This document shows, piece by piece, positions 23,493 to 33,660 of a DNA stretch of 64,000 bases. The position numbers and the translations under genes are program-made. Every line of letters begins with the position of its first letter. Position 1 is the first letter of the stretch. The stretch covers positions 99,101,501 through 99,165,500 of the forward strand of contig JAKSZU010000007.1 in NCBI GenBank assembly GCA_026018925.1, read 5' to 3'. The notes below the pieces were generated by a model. It was given only the letters and a program-made list of their open reading frames with translations, was not told the origin of the DNA and ran no database searches. The DNA is from Tupaia tana. Its lineage: Eukaryota > Chordata > Mammalia > Scandentia > Tupaiidae.

Positions 23493-23557
23493 GACTGTTG
23501 GGAAAGATCCTGATGACTATCCGAGATGCGTGTTTTGAAATCTCAGCTATGCAGATG
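23493..23557 (+). CDS. NME7: NME7 coding exon, second NDPK domain (about residues 252-273)
   Basis: A 65-nt internal exon with acceptor TTCATTTTCAG and donor GTAGGT. Two bases complete a split Gly codon from the previous exon; 21 codons follow (LLGKILMTIRDACFEISAMQ plus M), ending in phase 0. This matches NME7, a non-classical nucleoside diphosphate kinase with an N-terminal DM10 domain and two NDPK domains, found in the gamma-tubulin ring complex and in ciliary doublet microtubules. The segment is the helix after the substrate-loop entry of NDPK domain B. Against the human protein as I remember it, Ala260 is Thr and Gly265 is Cys. The Cys is unusual because this position is small and helix-capping in relatives. 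The identity is secure because all three exons in this window match in order and phase. Confidence 0.96.
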
Positions 23558-24689
23558 GTAGGTACTTTGCAATAAGTCATAATGTACTGAGAATTTTATT
23601 TTTTGAAATGAGCTTTAAAGTATTGTACATTGACATTCTCTGTGTTCTTACGAACTTTATGCATTAAAAATAAAAACACACATATACTGAAATCAATAAC
23701 CTTCTTGTAATCAAAAAATATTTTTGAAATTTATTTTGCCCATGAAATTTTTTACTGAAAGAATGGATAGTCAAAGGATATCAGCAATTTAAGCTGATCA
23801 AGTGAGTTTATACAATTCTTGGAACTTCAGTTGCAAAATAAATGAAGACCAGAAAAATATTTAGTTTTTACAAACAAAAAAATAGAGTGCCTTTGGGATT
23901 CCTAACTAAGCAGATAATGAATTTAAGAGAATCAGTTCAGGTTGTTTCTCTGACCCGTGCCTGGGGTGGTGTCCAGGCATCCCTCGGACTGCCCGTGGAC
24001 TTAGTGTATGTTGGCCCTTCTGTTAGCACTCCCCTGGGTCCTCAAAGCCCACACTTGTTCAGGATGGCCCCGTCACACGTTCCTAGGGAGCCATTCACAA
24101 TAACCATGTAGGTAGGCATGATATCTGTGTGTACTTACTCATGTGACTGTCAAGCAATTGAGTACCAGACTATTACGGTGATCAAATAAGCTATTTAATT
24201 TTTGTAGTGTCTAAAGCCCAGCAAGTTTATACTTTTTAATAGTAAAATACTGAAATGCCCATTTTAGAGGTGAGAATTTTCTTACCACATTACCCACAGT
24301 AATGCTAAAAAGGAACTGCTTTGTATTCTGTGAAGTTTTAGGATCACTCGAAATCAAGGGTCAGGGCAAATACGGGTTCTGTCTATTGTATTCATTAGCA
24401 ATTGTCACCAAATAAATAAATAAAAGATAAATAACAGCTAGTCTGCTGAGTCATCAAGCAAAATCTAGAGACTGATGAGAAAATTGATATTTGAAGAATG
24501 TTGCCTAGGATTGTAATGAAATTGTTAGCTAAAACTTTCTAACAGTTGCAGGACCGAAGCCTACTTAAAAGTGAAAAGTTGTAAAATTTTAGTTTGGATG
24601 TTGACTCAGCTCCAGCACCGTGATTGGCCACAGTAGAGACTCGATGAAATAGTAGATAGCTGAGCCTGTGGGCAGGTGCAATTGTGCGG

Positions 24690-24860
24690 TGGCTACCGGA
24701 GTCACGAGACTTTCACGGTCAGGTAGATTGTTCTGGACCATGTCTAGCCACATGGCCTCGGCCAGATGTCCAGCACTTTTACCCTTAGTTTTCTCATCTA
24801 GGCAGTGAGAACACTATCATTTACCTGAACGGGTTATGCAACAGATTAAATGAAATAACC
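24690..24860 (+). mobile_element. MIR
   Basis: TTTTCTCATCTAGGCAGTGA and GGGTTATGCAACAGATTAAATGA-type order match the MIR 3' half. The 5' half is weak. Confidence 0.65.
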
Positions 24861-26140
24861 ACACTGAGGAAAAACAAAAATTTGGTTTTATTTCTATACA
24901 CTCAACAACACAGACCACTTCTATGGTCCCAAAATGTGTGGGAGTCTTCCCCCCACCCCCAAGCTCCCTACCCCAGCAAGCAAGCCATCAGTTGACAGCG
25001 AATACCAACCAGGTGTCCTTGACTTCAGCATAATTCTGCCTCTGTCCTCCTGGAGACTGTCAGATCCCATAAGTTGAAAACTCAGCCCCAAAATTTGCCC
25101 CCCGTTCAAATACCAAGGACAAGTTCAGGCCTCTGGAGCTTCTGACCAACCATTTATAAATTGGGGGTCCCATGATCCTCTCTTTTGGTTCAGTTAATTT
25201 GCCAGAGTCACTCAAGAACTCAGGGAAACACTAGCTGACATTGGCCAGTTTATTATAAAGAATTCTTTAAAGGATATGTGAACAGCTACATGAACAGATA
25301 CGAAGGGCGAGGCCCGGAAGTCCCGGGTGCATTAAGTTCCGTCCTGTGCAGCTAGGACGCACCCCTCCCCTGTGGATGAGGTCGAGTTCGCCTTCTTACA
25401 AGCCTCCAGTTTCAGCTGTGCAGAGCTCTCTTTGTCCCTTCCGGCTCTCTCAGGTGATTTCACTACAGAGACTTGACTGCAATATGAACAACCGTGCAGA
25501 AATGCAAATGGCCAAAAGGGTGATCTCATCTACCCTGATAGACCGAGTGGGAAACTCAGCAAGTCCTGTCTGTCTAGATTCTTTCTGGCCCCTCTGTGTA
25601 GCCTTCCTTCCTCCCAGGTGTGACCAGGACCCTTGGGAAAATGGGGACGTACTCTCAGGCACAGTGGGCCAGAGCTTTCTTGTGGCCAGCTCCAAGGCAA
25701 AAGGTGGAGTGTGGTTTCAGTTTTTATGACCCATTTTAGGAAAGAGAAATCCTAGCTTCTGTGCCCTGCCTTGGAAAGCTTCAGGAACCAAGGACAAATG
25801 GCCCCAAATAATTACGAGTCAGGAACCAAAGATTACAAACAAAACAAACAAAATGTATGTTATAATATTAAATATCATACATATGCAATGCCTTGCATAG
25901 TTTCCTGCTCAGATTACTAAGTATTTAATACATCGATCATTCTTCTGTGATCATCTTGTCGTGTGGTAATATAAGTTGTGTAAATGTAGTAAAAACACTG
26001 AAATCAAACAGAATCCTTGCCCTGTAAGAGTAAGGAAGAGAGATCCTCCCGTGTGAGTTCCTGTGCATGTAGGCAGAAACTTCTCAGTGATCTTCAGCCT
26101 TGCCAACCATTAAAAGAAAAGAGGAAAATAAAATGGGAAA

Positions 26141-26437
26141 TGTTGGCCGCCGCCGTTGGCCGCCGAGCCAAGATGGCGCTGCTGGCTGCATAGGGAGGCG
26201 TGTACAAACAACTCCTTCTACAGCCAATCAGGACTTGCCTCGCACAGGTGAAGGAACTTGCGAGTGGGGCTGCAGAAAAGAAGAGAGAAGCTAGCTGGTA
26301 AAGAGGAAAGAAGCTAGCTGAGGAGGAAGCTGAAGCTGGCTGGCAAAGGAGAACCTAGCTGGTAAAGAGGAGAGAAGCTAGCTGGCTGAAGAAGCTGGTA
26401 CCGGGAAGAAGCTAGCGGGAAAAGCTGAAACCCGACA
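26141..26437 (+). repeat. 5' LTR (297 bp)
   Basis: Begins TGTTGGCCGCC and ends CCCGACA. It contains a YY1-like CCAAGATGGCGC (26168-26179) and a CCAAT box in CAGCCAATCA (26221-26230). The second half is built of short GAAGCTAGCTGG-type sub-repeats. No AATAAA is seen. Confidence 0.96.
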
Positions 26438-26439
26438 AG

Positions 26440-26457
26440 TGGTGGTCCGTACGGGGA
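26440..26457 (+). other. Putative primer binding site
   Basis: TGGTGGTCCGTACGGGGA starts two bases after the LTR CA end and begins TGG, complementary to the CCA end of a tRNA. It does not match the common Lys, Pro, Leu or Phe sites I know; the primer tRNA is unidentified. Confidence 0.7.
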
Positions 26458-26522
26458 CAAAAACAAGAGAGGCGAAAAAGGCCAAGAAATTGATTTTAAG
26501 GTTTTAAAGGACTAAGAAACTT

Positions 26523-27126
26523 AAACCTGCAGATAAAGACTGCGTGAGGAAGGACCGGAGAAGGTTCAGAACCTCCCAGTCTGCAGGGCAGCTAGCTGGT
26601 ACCAGGCGGGTCCCGGAGGGAAGACCTTGGCAAAGAGGCGGAAACCTGCGGATAAAGACTGCATGAGGAAGGACCGGAGAAGGTTCAGAACCTCCCAGTC
26701 TGCAGGGCAGTTAGCTGGTACCGGGCGGGTCCCGGAGGGAAGACCTCGGCAAAGAGGCGGAAACCTGCGGATAAAGACTGCGTGAGGAAGGACCGGAGAA
26801 GGTTCAGAACCTCCCAGTCTGCAGGGCAGTTAGCTGGTACCGGGCGGGTCCCGGAGGGAAGACCTCGGCAAAGAGGCGGAAACCTGCGGATAAAGACTGC
26901 GTGAGGAAGGACCGGAGAAGGTTCAGAACCTCCCAGTCTGCAGGGCAGTTAGCTGGTACCGGGCGGGTCCCGGAGGGAAGACCTCGGCAAAGAGGCGGAA
27001 ACCTGCGGATAAAGACTGCGTGAGGAAGGACCGGGTGCAGAAGGTTCAGAACCTCCCAGTCTGCAGGGCAGCTAGCTGGTACCGGGCGAGGGTCCCGGAA
27101 GGAAGACCTCGGCAAAGAGGCGGAAA
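26523..27126 (+). repeat. 119-bp tandem repeat, five copies, in LTR element
   Basis: Copies start with AAACCTGC at 26523, 26642, 26761, 26880 and 26999, exactly 119 bases apart. Each contains GCTAGCTGGTACC, also present in the LTR, so the unit seems to derive from LTR-adjacent sequence. Middle copies are nearly identical. The last copy carries small insertions (GGGTGCAGAAGG, GGGCGAGGGTCC). Confidence 0.97.
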
Positions 27127-28789
27127 AGGCTAAGAAGAAATTTTAAAGAAAGCTAAGAAATTTTTAAAAATTTAAAGGACTTAGAAGGCTAAGAAACTTA
27201 GAAGGCTAAGAAATTTAAAGGACTAAGAAACTTAGAAGGCTAAGAAATTTAAAGGACTAAGAGACTTAGAAAGCTAAGAAATTTAAGGCTAAGAAATTTA
27301 AATGATTAAGAAATTTATAGAAGGCTAAGAAATTTAAAGGATTAAGAAATTAAGAAATTTATAGAAGGCTAAGAAATTTTAAAGGACTAAGAAACTTAGA
27401 AGGCTAAGAAACTTAGTAGGCTAAGAAATTTAAAGGATTAAGAAATTTATAGAAGGCTAAGAAATTTTAAAGGACTAAGAAACTTAGAAGGCTAAGAAAC
27501 TTAGTAGGCTAAGAAATTTAAAGGACTAAGAAGAAACTTAGTAGGTTAAGAAATTTAAAGGACTAAGAAATTTATAGAAGGCTAAGAATTTTAAAGGACT
27601 AAGAAACTTAGAAGGCTAAGAAATTTTAAAGGACTAAGAAACTTAGAAGGCTAAGAAATTTATAGAAGGCTAAGAAATTTAAAGGACTAAGAAACTTAGA
27701 AGGCTAAGAAGAAATTTAGAAAGTTAAGAAATTTAAAGGACTAAGAAATTTATAGAAGGCTAAGAAATTTATAGAAGGCTAAGAAATTTATAGAAGGCTA
27801 AGAAATTTAAAGGACTAAGAAACTTAGAAGGCTAAGAAATTTAAAGGACTAAGAGACTTAGAAAGCTAAGAAATTTAAGGCTAAGAAATTTAAATGATTA
27901 AGAAATTTATAGAAGGCTAAGAAATTTAAAGGATTAAGAAATTAAGAAATTTATAGAAGGCTAAGAAATTTTAAAGGACTAAGAAACTTAGAAGGCTAAG
28001 AAACTTAGTAGGCTAAGAAATTTAAAGGATTAAGAAATTAAGAAATTTATAGAAGGCTAAGAAATTTTAAAGGACTAAGAAACTTAGAAGGCTAAGAAAC
28101 TTAGTAGGCTAAGAAATTTAAAGGACTAAGAAGAAACTTAGTAGGTTAAGAAATTTAAAGGACTAAGAAATTTATAGAAGGCTAAGAATTTTAAAGGACT
28201 AAGAAACTTAGAAGGCTAAGAAATTTTAAAGGACTAAGAAACTTAGAAGGCTAAGAAACTTAGTAGGCTAAGAAATTTAAAGGACTAAGAAGAAACTTAG
28301 TAGGTTAAGAAATTTAAAGGACTAAGAAATTTATAGAAGGTTAGGAAATTTAAAGGACTAAAATTTATAGAAGGCTAAGAAATTTAAAGGACTAAGAAAC
28401 TTAGAAGGCTAAGAAATTTATAGAAGGCTAAGAAATTTAAAGGACTAAGAAACTTAGAAGGCTAAGAAGAAATTTAGAAAGTTAAGAAATTTAAAGGACT
28501 AAGAAATTTATAGAAGGCTAAGAAATTTATAGAAGGCTAAGAAATTTTAAAGGACTAAGAAACTTAGAAGGCTAAGAAACTTAGTAGGCTAAGAAATTTA
28601 AAGGACTAAGAAGAAACTTAGTAGGCTAAGAAATTTAAAGGATTAAGAAATTTATAGAAGGCTAAGAAATTTAAAGGACTAAGAAACTTAGAAGGCTAAG
28701 AAGAAATTTAGAAAGTTAAGAAATTTAAAGGACTAAGAAATTTATAGAAGGCTAAGAAATTTATAGAAGGCTAAGAAATTTTAAAGGGA
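27127..28789 (+). repeat. Degenerate AAGAAATTTAAAGGACT repeat array, ~1.66 kb
   Basis: The motif AAGAAATTTAAAGGACT alternates with AAGAAACTTAGAAGGCT and AAGAAATTTATAGAAGGCT in a variable order. Higher-order duplication is visible: GAGACTTAGAAAGCTAAG recurs at 27261 and 27853 (592 bases), and AAGAAGAAACTTAGTAGGTT recurs about 600 bases apart. The + strand is almost free of C except in CTAAG and ACTTAG. Confidence 0.97.
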
Positions 28790-28819
28790 CCTCGGCAAAA
28801 GGCATCGGCCTTCTCCTAA

Positions 28820-28838
28820 CAAAAACAAAAGGGGGGAA
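28820..28838 (+). other. Polypurine tract before 3' LTR
   Basis: ACAAAAACAAAAGGGGGGAA lies directly against the TGTTGG start of the 3' LTR, as needed for plus-strand priming. Confidence 0.85.
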
Positions 28839-28839
28839 C

Positions 28840-29136
28840 TGTTGGCCGCTGCCGTTGGCCGCCGAGCCAAGATGGCGCTGCTGGCTGCATAGGGAGGCGT
28901 GTACAAACAACTCCTTCTACAGCCAATCAGGACTTGCCTCACACAGGTGAAGGAACTTGCGAGTGGGGCTGCAGAAAAGAAGAGAGAAGCTAGCTGGTAA
29001 AGAGGAAAGAAGCTAGCTGAGGAGGAAGCTGAAGCTGGCTGGCAAAGGAGAACCTAGCTGGTAAAGAGGAGAGAAGCTAGCTGGCTGAAGAAGCTGGTAC
29101 CGGGAAGAAGCTAGCGGGAAAAGCTGAAACCCGACA
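28840..29136 (+). repeat. 3' LTR (297 bp)
   Basis: Same length as the 5' LTR, with two differences (GCCGC/TGCCG near the start and CCTCACACAGG versus CCTCGCACAGG). This implies very recent integration. Confidence 0.96.
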
Positions 29137-29771
29137 GGGAAATTCTGATACTCTTTAAGAACCTAAGGTTTTAGTACTTGAGACTATAGACTGTAATGAA
29201 ATTTTATTCCTAACTAAATTTAAATCCAGCAATGGTCAGAATGAGTCTTTCTAGCCTTATTCTGTAAGCATACCCACTATTCTTTCTGAAGAGAGAAGGA
29301 ATTCCTACTTTATTATGAACCAGACTAATGAGAGATTTTTGCGAATTCTCGGGAGGAAAATGCTATCATTTCCTACCCCTCTACGGAATCTGAAGCACTT
29401 CTCTCTAGTGATGCAGTCGTGCACCGTGTCATGTTGTTTTGGTCCATGAGACCACGTACACAACAATGGAACTGAGAAGCGCCTGTCACCTGGTGGCACC
29501 AGCTGTGGTGACACGTGCAGTGCAGTAGTCGCGTTGTGGTGATGCTGGTGTAAGCAGAAGTGCATTTCCAGTCACTTAAAAACATAGCGCATACGAGTAT
29601 GCGCAGCCCTGCATCGTGATAGCTAATGACCAAGTTCCTGGCTTCTCTGTTCCCTCCACTTTTTGCCCTGGTTAGAGTTACTCACCCCAGTCACCATCTG
29701 ACCCAGAGCAACCTCCCATTGTAGGCGCCACTCACACTGAGTGCCCCAGACAGGCATCCCGTTTATGCTTT

Positions 29772-30351
29772 GCACTGTATGTGTACTGTATGTGCACTGT
29801 ACCTACACTGTACCTGCACTGTATGAGAACTGTATGTGCACTGTATGTGCACTGTATGAGCACTGTATGTGCACTGTACCTGTACTGTATGTGTACAGTA
29901 TATGCACTGTACCTGCACTGTATGTGCACTGTATGTGCGCTGTACCCGCACTGTATGTGCACTGTATGTGCGCTGTACCTGCACTATATGAGCACTATAT
30001 GTGCACTGTATGTGCACTGTACCTGCACTGTATGTGCACTGTATGTGTGCTGTATGTGCACTGTACCTGCGCTGTATGTGCACTGTACCTGCACTATGAG
30101 CACTATATGTGCACTGTATGTGCACTGTACCTGCACTGTATGTGTGCTGTATGTGCACTGTACCCGCACTGTATGTGCACTGTACCTGCGCTGTATGTGC
30201 ACTGTATGAGCACTGTATGTGCACTGTATGTGCACTGTACCTACACTATATGAGCACTGTATGCGCACTGTATGTGCACTGTATGTGCACTGTACCTGCA
30301 TTGTATGTGCACTGTACCTGCACTGTATCTGCACTGTATCTGCACTGTACC
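29772..30351. repeat. 11-bp minisatellite, about 53 units
   Basis: Unit CTGTATGTGCA with variants CTGTACCTGCA, CTGTATGAGCA and CTGTACCCGCA. Because 11 is not a multiple of 3 and the unit lacks stops, several long frames stay open on both strands. These are not genes. Confidence 0.98.
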
Positions 30352-30764
30352 TTTTCTCAGTTGAGGTGCATTTGGGCACACAGATACTACACAGTGTGTG
30401 GCAGTGTTCGGCCACGTGCTGTAAGCTCTATGGCCAGGAGCACTAGGTTGCACTGTCTGGGTCTAAGTGAGCACACGCTGGGATGTGGGCACAGCGGTGA
30501 GGTTGCCCAGCAACAGATTTCTTGGCTGTCCCTTCTCCAGTCCGTGACGGGGGACTGCGTTTCTTTCTCGCGCACAGATCCATCAGGAACCGTTGCACGG
30601 CACATACGCTTTCCGCATATCCAGGAGGACTTTTCCCCGGGGAGAGACGCACTTTAGTGGCACGAGCATGCTGCTGAGAGCACACTGGCCGAGAGAGGGT
30701 GCCAGACCACGGCAGTACTACCACCCTTGGAGTCCAAGAAGCCTCCTCTGTAAACCCAGGCTGT

Positions 30765-30880
30765 TAATATTGCTTATGTCGTGAGGCTGTTGTGAGGGTT
30801 AAATGAGATGCTACTTGTTCAGAACCTAAACAATGCTGTGGCACATTTAGTGCTCAATAAATGTATCCATTATTATTGAT
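30765..30880 (+). mobile_element. MIR, 3' half
   Basis: GGCTGTTGTGAGGGTTAAAT and TTAGTGCTCAATAAATGTAT match the MIR core and end. Confidence 0.85.
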
Positions 30881-31049
30881 AAGCTGACCTCCAATAACAC
30901 TTTTTCTTCAGTGAGTAATTTTTGCAAGGATATGCTTAAAAGTAGAGAAAATAAATCCAAGAGCTCACAAATGTTGAGAGCTAAATGTGGTTCATTTATT
31001 TTTTTTTTGTTGTCTGACTTATGAGATCTCATTTTATTTTTTAATATAG

Positions 31050-31118
31050 TTCAATATGGATCGAGTTAATGTTGAAGAATTTTATGAAGTTTATAAAGGA
31101 GTAGTGTCTGAGTATAAC
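31050..31118 (+). CDS. NME7: NME7 coding exon, second NDPK domain (about residues 274-296)
   Basis: A 69-nt exon, phase 0 to phase 0. The acceptor is TTTTTAATATAG (weak, A-rich rather than pyrimidine-rich) and the donor is GTAAGT. It encodes 23 residues beginning FNMDRVNVEEFYEVYKGVV and ending SEYN. The matching NME7 segment in human has TEYH, so the last residues differ (Thr to Ser, His to Asn). This is the helix-rich Kpn-loop neighbourhood of NDPK domain B. That domain is considered catalytically weak compared with domain A, so its role is more likely structural in gamma-tubulin and axonemal complexes. The 69-nt length and phase allow in-frame skipping. Confidence 0.96.
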
Positions 31119-31317
31119 GTAAGTATTGAAGTAAATGTAAGGCTTTGGGATAGTGAAAATACTGTGTGGACCTCTAGTCTTAGGGCTCCAAATATAATTT
31201 ATCATCTCCAAGTTATTCCTTACAGTACTCTTTCAGCTAGCCACCCACTGACGAAGGCATTATCCCCATGAGCCAATGGAAAATGTGATACTGCTCCATT
31301 GATGAAACTAACATATA

Positions 31318-31412
31318 CGGAAGGAGTGCAAAAGAAAGAGAAAGAAAGAGGAGGAAAAAAAAAGAGAAAGGAAAAAAGAAGGAAGGAGGAAAGAAGAAGG
31401 AAGGAAAGATAT
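31318..31412. repeat. Purine-rich (GAAA/GGAA) low-complexity tract
   Basis: Imperfect AAAGAGAAAG and GGAAGGAGG units. Confidence 0.9.
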
Positions 31413-31724
31413 TAGGCATTACCAACGACAAAACAAACTTTGACATTTCCTGTGACGTTTAGCACCTCTCAGGAGGGAAGGCTGTCCAACACGCTTGAGC
31501 ACACTCAGTCAGTGGTCCTTCAGAGCAGTGTGATTCCCTGGCCATGCTTCATCTCCAGTTCAGTGACACAGCCGTGGATGGGGTCAACTGAGATGGAGAA
31601 ATACAGACTTACAGGAGTTGCTCCAAGGGCCATGAAATCTGTTCTTGAAAACAAATGACTGTGTTCAGATCTGGTTTCCTGATAGAGCACATGCTCAGTG
31701 ACAGGTGGTTTCCAGGCCTAGCCT

Positions 31725-31880
31725 CAGCAGCCTGGAGGAAGCACAGCACTGCAGTGCTGGAAGCTTGTGGAAAGGTGGGGCTCAGGTCCTGGGTAGATCT
31801 GTCCACACTGGGTGCATACCACAGGTGCGCCTGTGACGCTGACTGGCTGAGAACACTAGGGAGGACCACAGCGTGGACCT
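31725..31880 (+). repeat. Inverted repeat, left arm
   Basis: Contains GGTGGGGCTCAGGTCCTGGG, TAGATCTGTCCACACTGGGT and CTGAGAACACTAGGGAGGAC. Its complement appears at 32310-32460 with roughly 85% identity by eye. GGGGCTCAGGTCCTGG resembles a tRNA B-box, so the arms may be two opposite copies of an older tRNA-derived SINE. Confidence 0.85.
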
Positions 31881-31967
31881 TGGGGAGGGTGCTTGTCCCA
31901 TCTGCTTCTCTCTCGCTCTCTCTGCCTCTCTCATGAAAGAAAGATTAAAAACTTTATATTTTTTCTT

Positions 31968-32202
31968 AGAGAGACTCTTGGTATAGGGTACACGTGCTTG
32001 CCAGAGAGACAGAGAGACAGGAAACAAGATCACCCCCCAGGGGGGATGCCCACGCTGCAATCCCTTCTCCTCCATTCTCCTCTAGGGATCTTGTGCACAC
32101 ACACACGCCCAGCATGTGGTTTAAGCCACCAGGTCCAGGACTCAAAGTTGCGGTCGATTGCATGTGAGTCCAGCAATGCAACCATTATGCCATCGCTGGT
32201 CT
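31968..32202 (-). mobile_element. tRNA-derived SINE (antisense) inside the inverted repeat loop
   Basis: GAGAGACTCTTGGTATAGGG to GCCATCGCTGGTCTC. Confidence 0.93.
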
Positions 32203-32309
32203 CAAGAAAGAAATGAATTTTTTTAAAAATTGGTTTCCTTGCTCTTCACTTTGTCAAAGTGTCTTAGACACATTTCTGTTGGAATATTGCCCGGCACCCT
32301 TCACAAGGT

Positions 32310-32460
32310 CTCACCATGGTCCTCTCCAGTGTTCTCAGCCAGCCAGGGCCACAGGCACACCTGTGGTGTACACCCAGTGTGGACAGATCTACCCAGGACT
32401 TGAGCCCCACCCTCCCACATGCCGCCAGCACTGCAGCATGCGCTGCTTCTCCTGGAAACG
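32310..32460 (-). repeat. Inverted repeat, right arm
   Basis: CCAGTGTTCTCAGCCAGCCA, CACCCAGTGTGGACAGATCT and CCCAGGACTTGAGCCCCACC are the complement of the left arm in the same order. Confidence 0.85.
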
Positions 32461-32763
32461 TTTTCTAGGGTTTTGGCTTTTCTTTTTGCGTAACAATGAG
32501 ATTAGGTTCCTCTCCTCATTTTTCTGTGCTCTTCTGGCCTTTTTTTTTTTTTTTAAGCTTATTTATTTCTTTTATGAGAGCAAGAGACAGAGAAAGAGAT
32601 AGGGAAAGAGAAATACTGGACCACAAGCCCCATGAACTGTGACCTACTTTTAATTTTTACATGTTACTTGCTCCAAACTATAGACTTTTCATATCTCCCC
32701 AAATCCCATGGCAACCAGCTTACAACTCCTTAAATTCAATCCCTTCTTCTTTTTTTTTCACTG

Positions 32764-32985
32764 TGGAATCAGATGCTGGGTTCAAATCCTACATCCCTCA
32801 GTTGCATTATCACTGACGAGTTACTTTCTTTAAACCTTGATTAATCCATCTGTAAAATGGGAATGGTGTTGTTATATACTCGATAACTGTTATGTAACTC
32901 GGTAGGTTGTGTGAGTTGAATGAAATAAATCATGTCACATGGTCTCATATATTGAGAGCACTCACTAATATTAGCTGCTAGTACA
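32764..32985 (+). mobile_element. MIR, nearly full length
   Basis: GGGTTCAAATCCTACATCCC, ATCCATCTGTAAAATGGGAA, GTTGTGTGAGTTGAATGAAA-type order and ACTCACTAATATTAGCTGC follow the whole MIR consensus. Confidence 0.88.
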
Positions 32986-33539
32986 GTTGTCTGTGTTTTA
33001 TTTAATCCAACATAATCCTTTGGTGGTGGATTCCATACTGATCATTTGCATTTATATTTCCTGCTTTGTCCTTTGCAGTCATAAAAAGATGACAGTTCTA
33101 TCCCTGACTGTTGCCACCATTCATTGAGTCACCACCGATATATTGATTATGTCAGAAAAGGTGCCAGATGATCGGTGATGAGCACAAAACACTCTAACTG
33201 CATTTCTGGAACTTACGTTCTCGGGAGGGCAGACTTCAAGCACATATGCACACATGCCTGGTGTGATTTTCAAGTTGCCAGGGTCCAGGTGATCCCACAC
33301 ACAGCTTCCTCAGGGCAGCAGTCGAGGGGCTGGAGATGACACATACTTTTTTATGTTTAAAAAATTCCCATTTACTTAACAACGAAGGTGACTTACACAT
33401 TCTGACTCGGTTTTTAAAGAACTTGTTTCATGCTTTTGATGAATTTCCTTTTTCAGAATATTCTCTTTCTCTTTTGTGCATTGTCAGCAGTTCTGGGTGT
33501 GTGTGTTCCTAAGTGTCTGTGATCAGCCTGGAAACTGTG

Positions 33540-33660
33540 AGAGCCAGAGGCAGAGACAGAGGAATACGGGAAAGATAGAAGAAAGGAAGGCAGGAAGGGG
33601 AGGAGAAGGCAAGGAGGAAAGGGGAAAGGGGCAGAGGTAGGAAGGGAGAAGGACAGACAG
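33540..33660. repeat. Purine-rich low-complexity tract
   Basis: GGAAGG/GAAAGG-type imperfect repeats. Confidence 0.85.

Larger units (their letters stand above)
26141..29136 (+). mobile_element. Non-coding LTR retroelement with tandem-repeat interior
   Basis: A structurally complete element of 2996 bp. Two 297-bp LTRs (TG...CA) differ at only two sites, both C/T or G/A changes at CpG. A 6-bp direct repeat GGGAAA flanks it (26135-26140, 29137-29142). A primer-binding-site-like sequence starts 2 bases after the 5' LTR, and a purine tract precedes the 3' LTR. The 2402-bp interior has no gag, pro, pol or env and no meaningful reading frame. It consists of five 119-bp repeats followed by about 1.66 kb of a degenerate purine-rich repeat. 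The element must have been moved by proteins of another endogenous retrovirus. The 6-bp duplication fits beta-retrovirus-like (class II) integrases, which is inference. It lies in the same orientation as NME7. I do not recognise the family. Confidence 0.95.
23558..31049 (+). other. NME7: NME7 intron holding the tandem-repeat LTR element
   Basis: About 7.5 kb between two in-phase exons. It holds a MIR (24690-24860), the LTR element (26141-29136), the 11-bp minisatellite and another MIR. In 23560-24680, 24900-26130 and 29145-29770 I see no recognisable repeat or gene. Confidence 0.9.

Noticed and set aside
26100..29140. CRISPR-like or satellite array
   Set aside because: The repeats are bounded by LTRs, primer site, purine tract and a target duplication, so they are the interior of an LTR element.
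29741..30657. Long overlapping reading frames on both strands (up to 182 codons) rich in Cys, Tyr, His
   Set aside because: They lie in the 11-bp minisatellite; the unit has no stop in several frames, so the frames are a by-product of the repeat.
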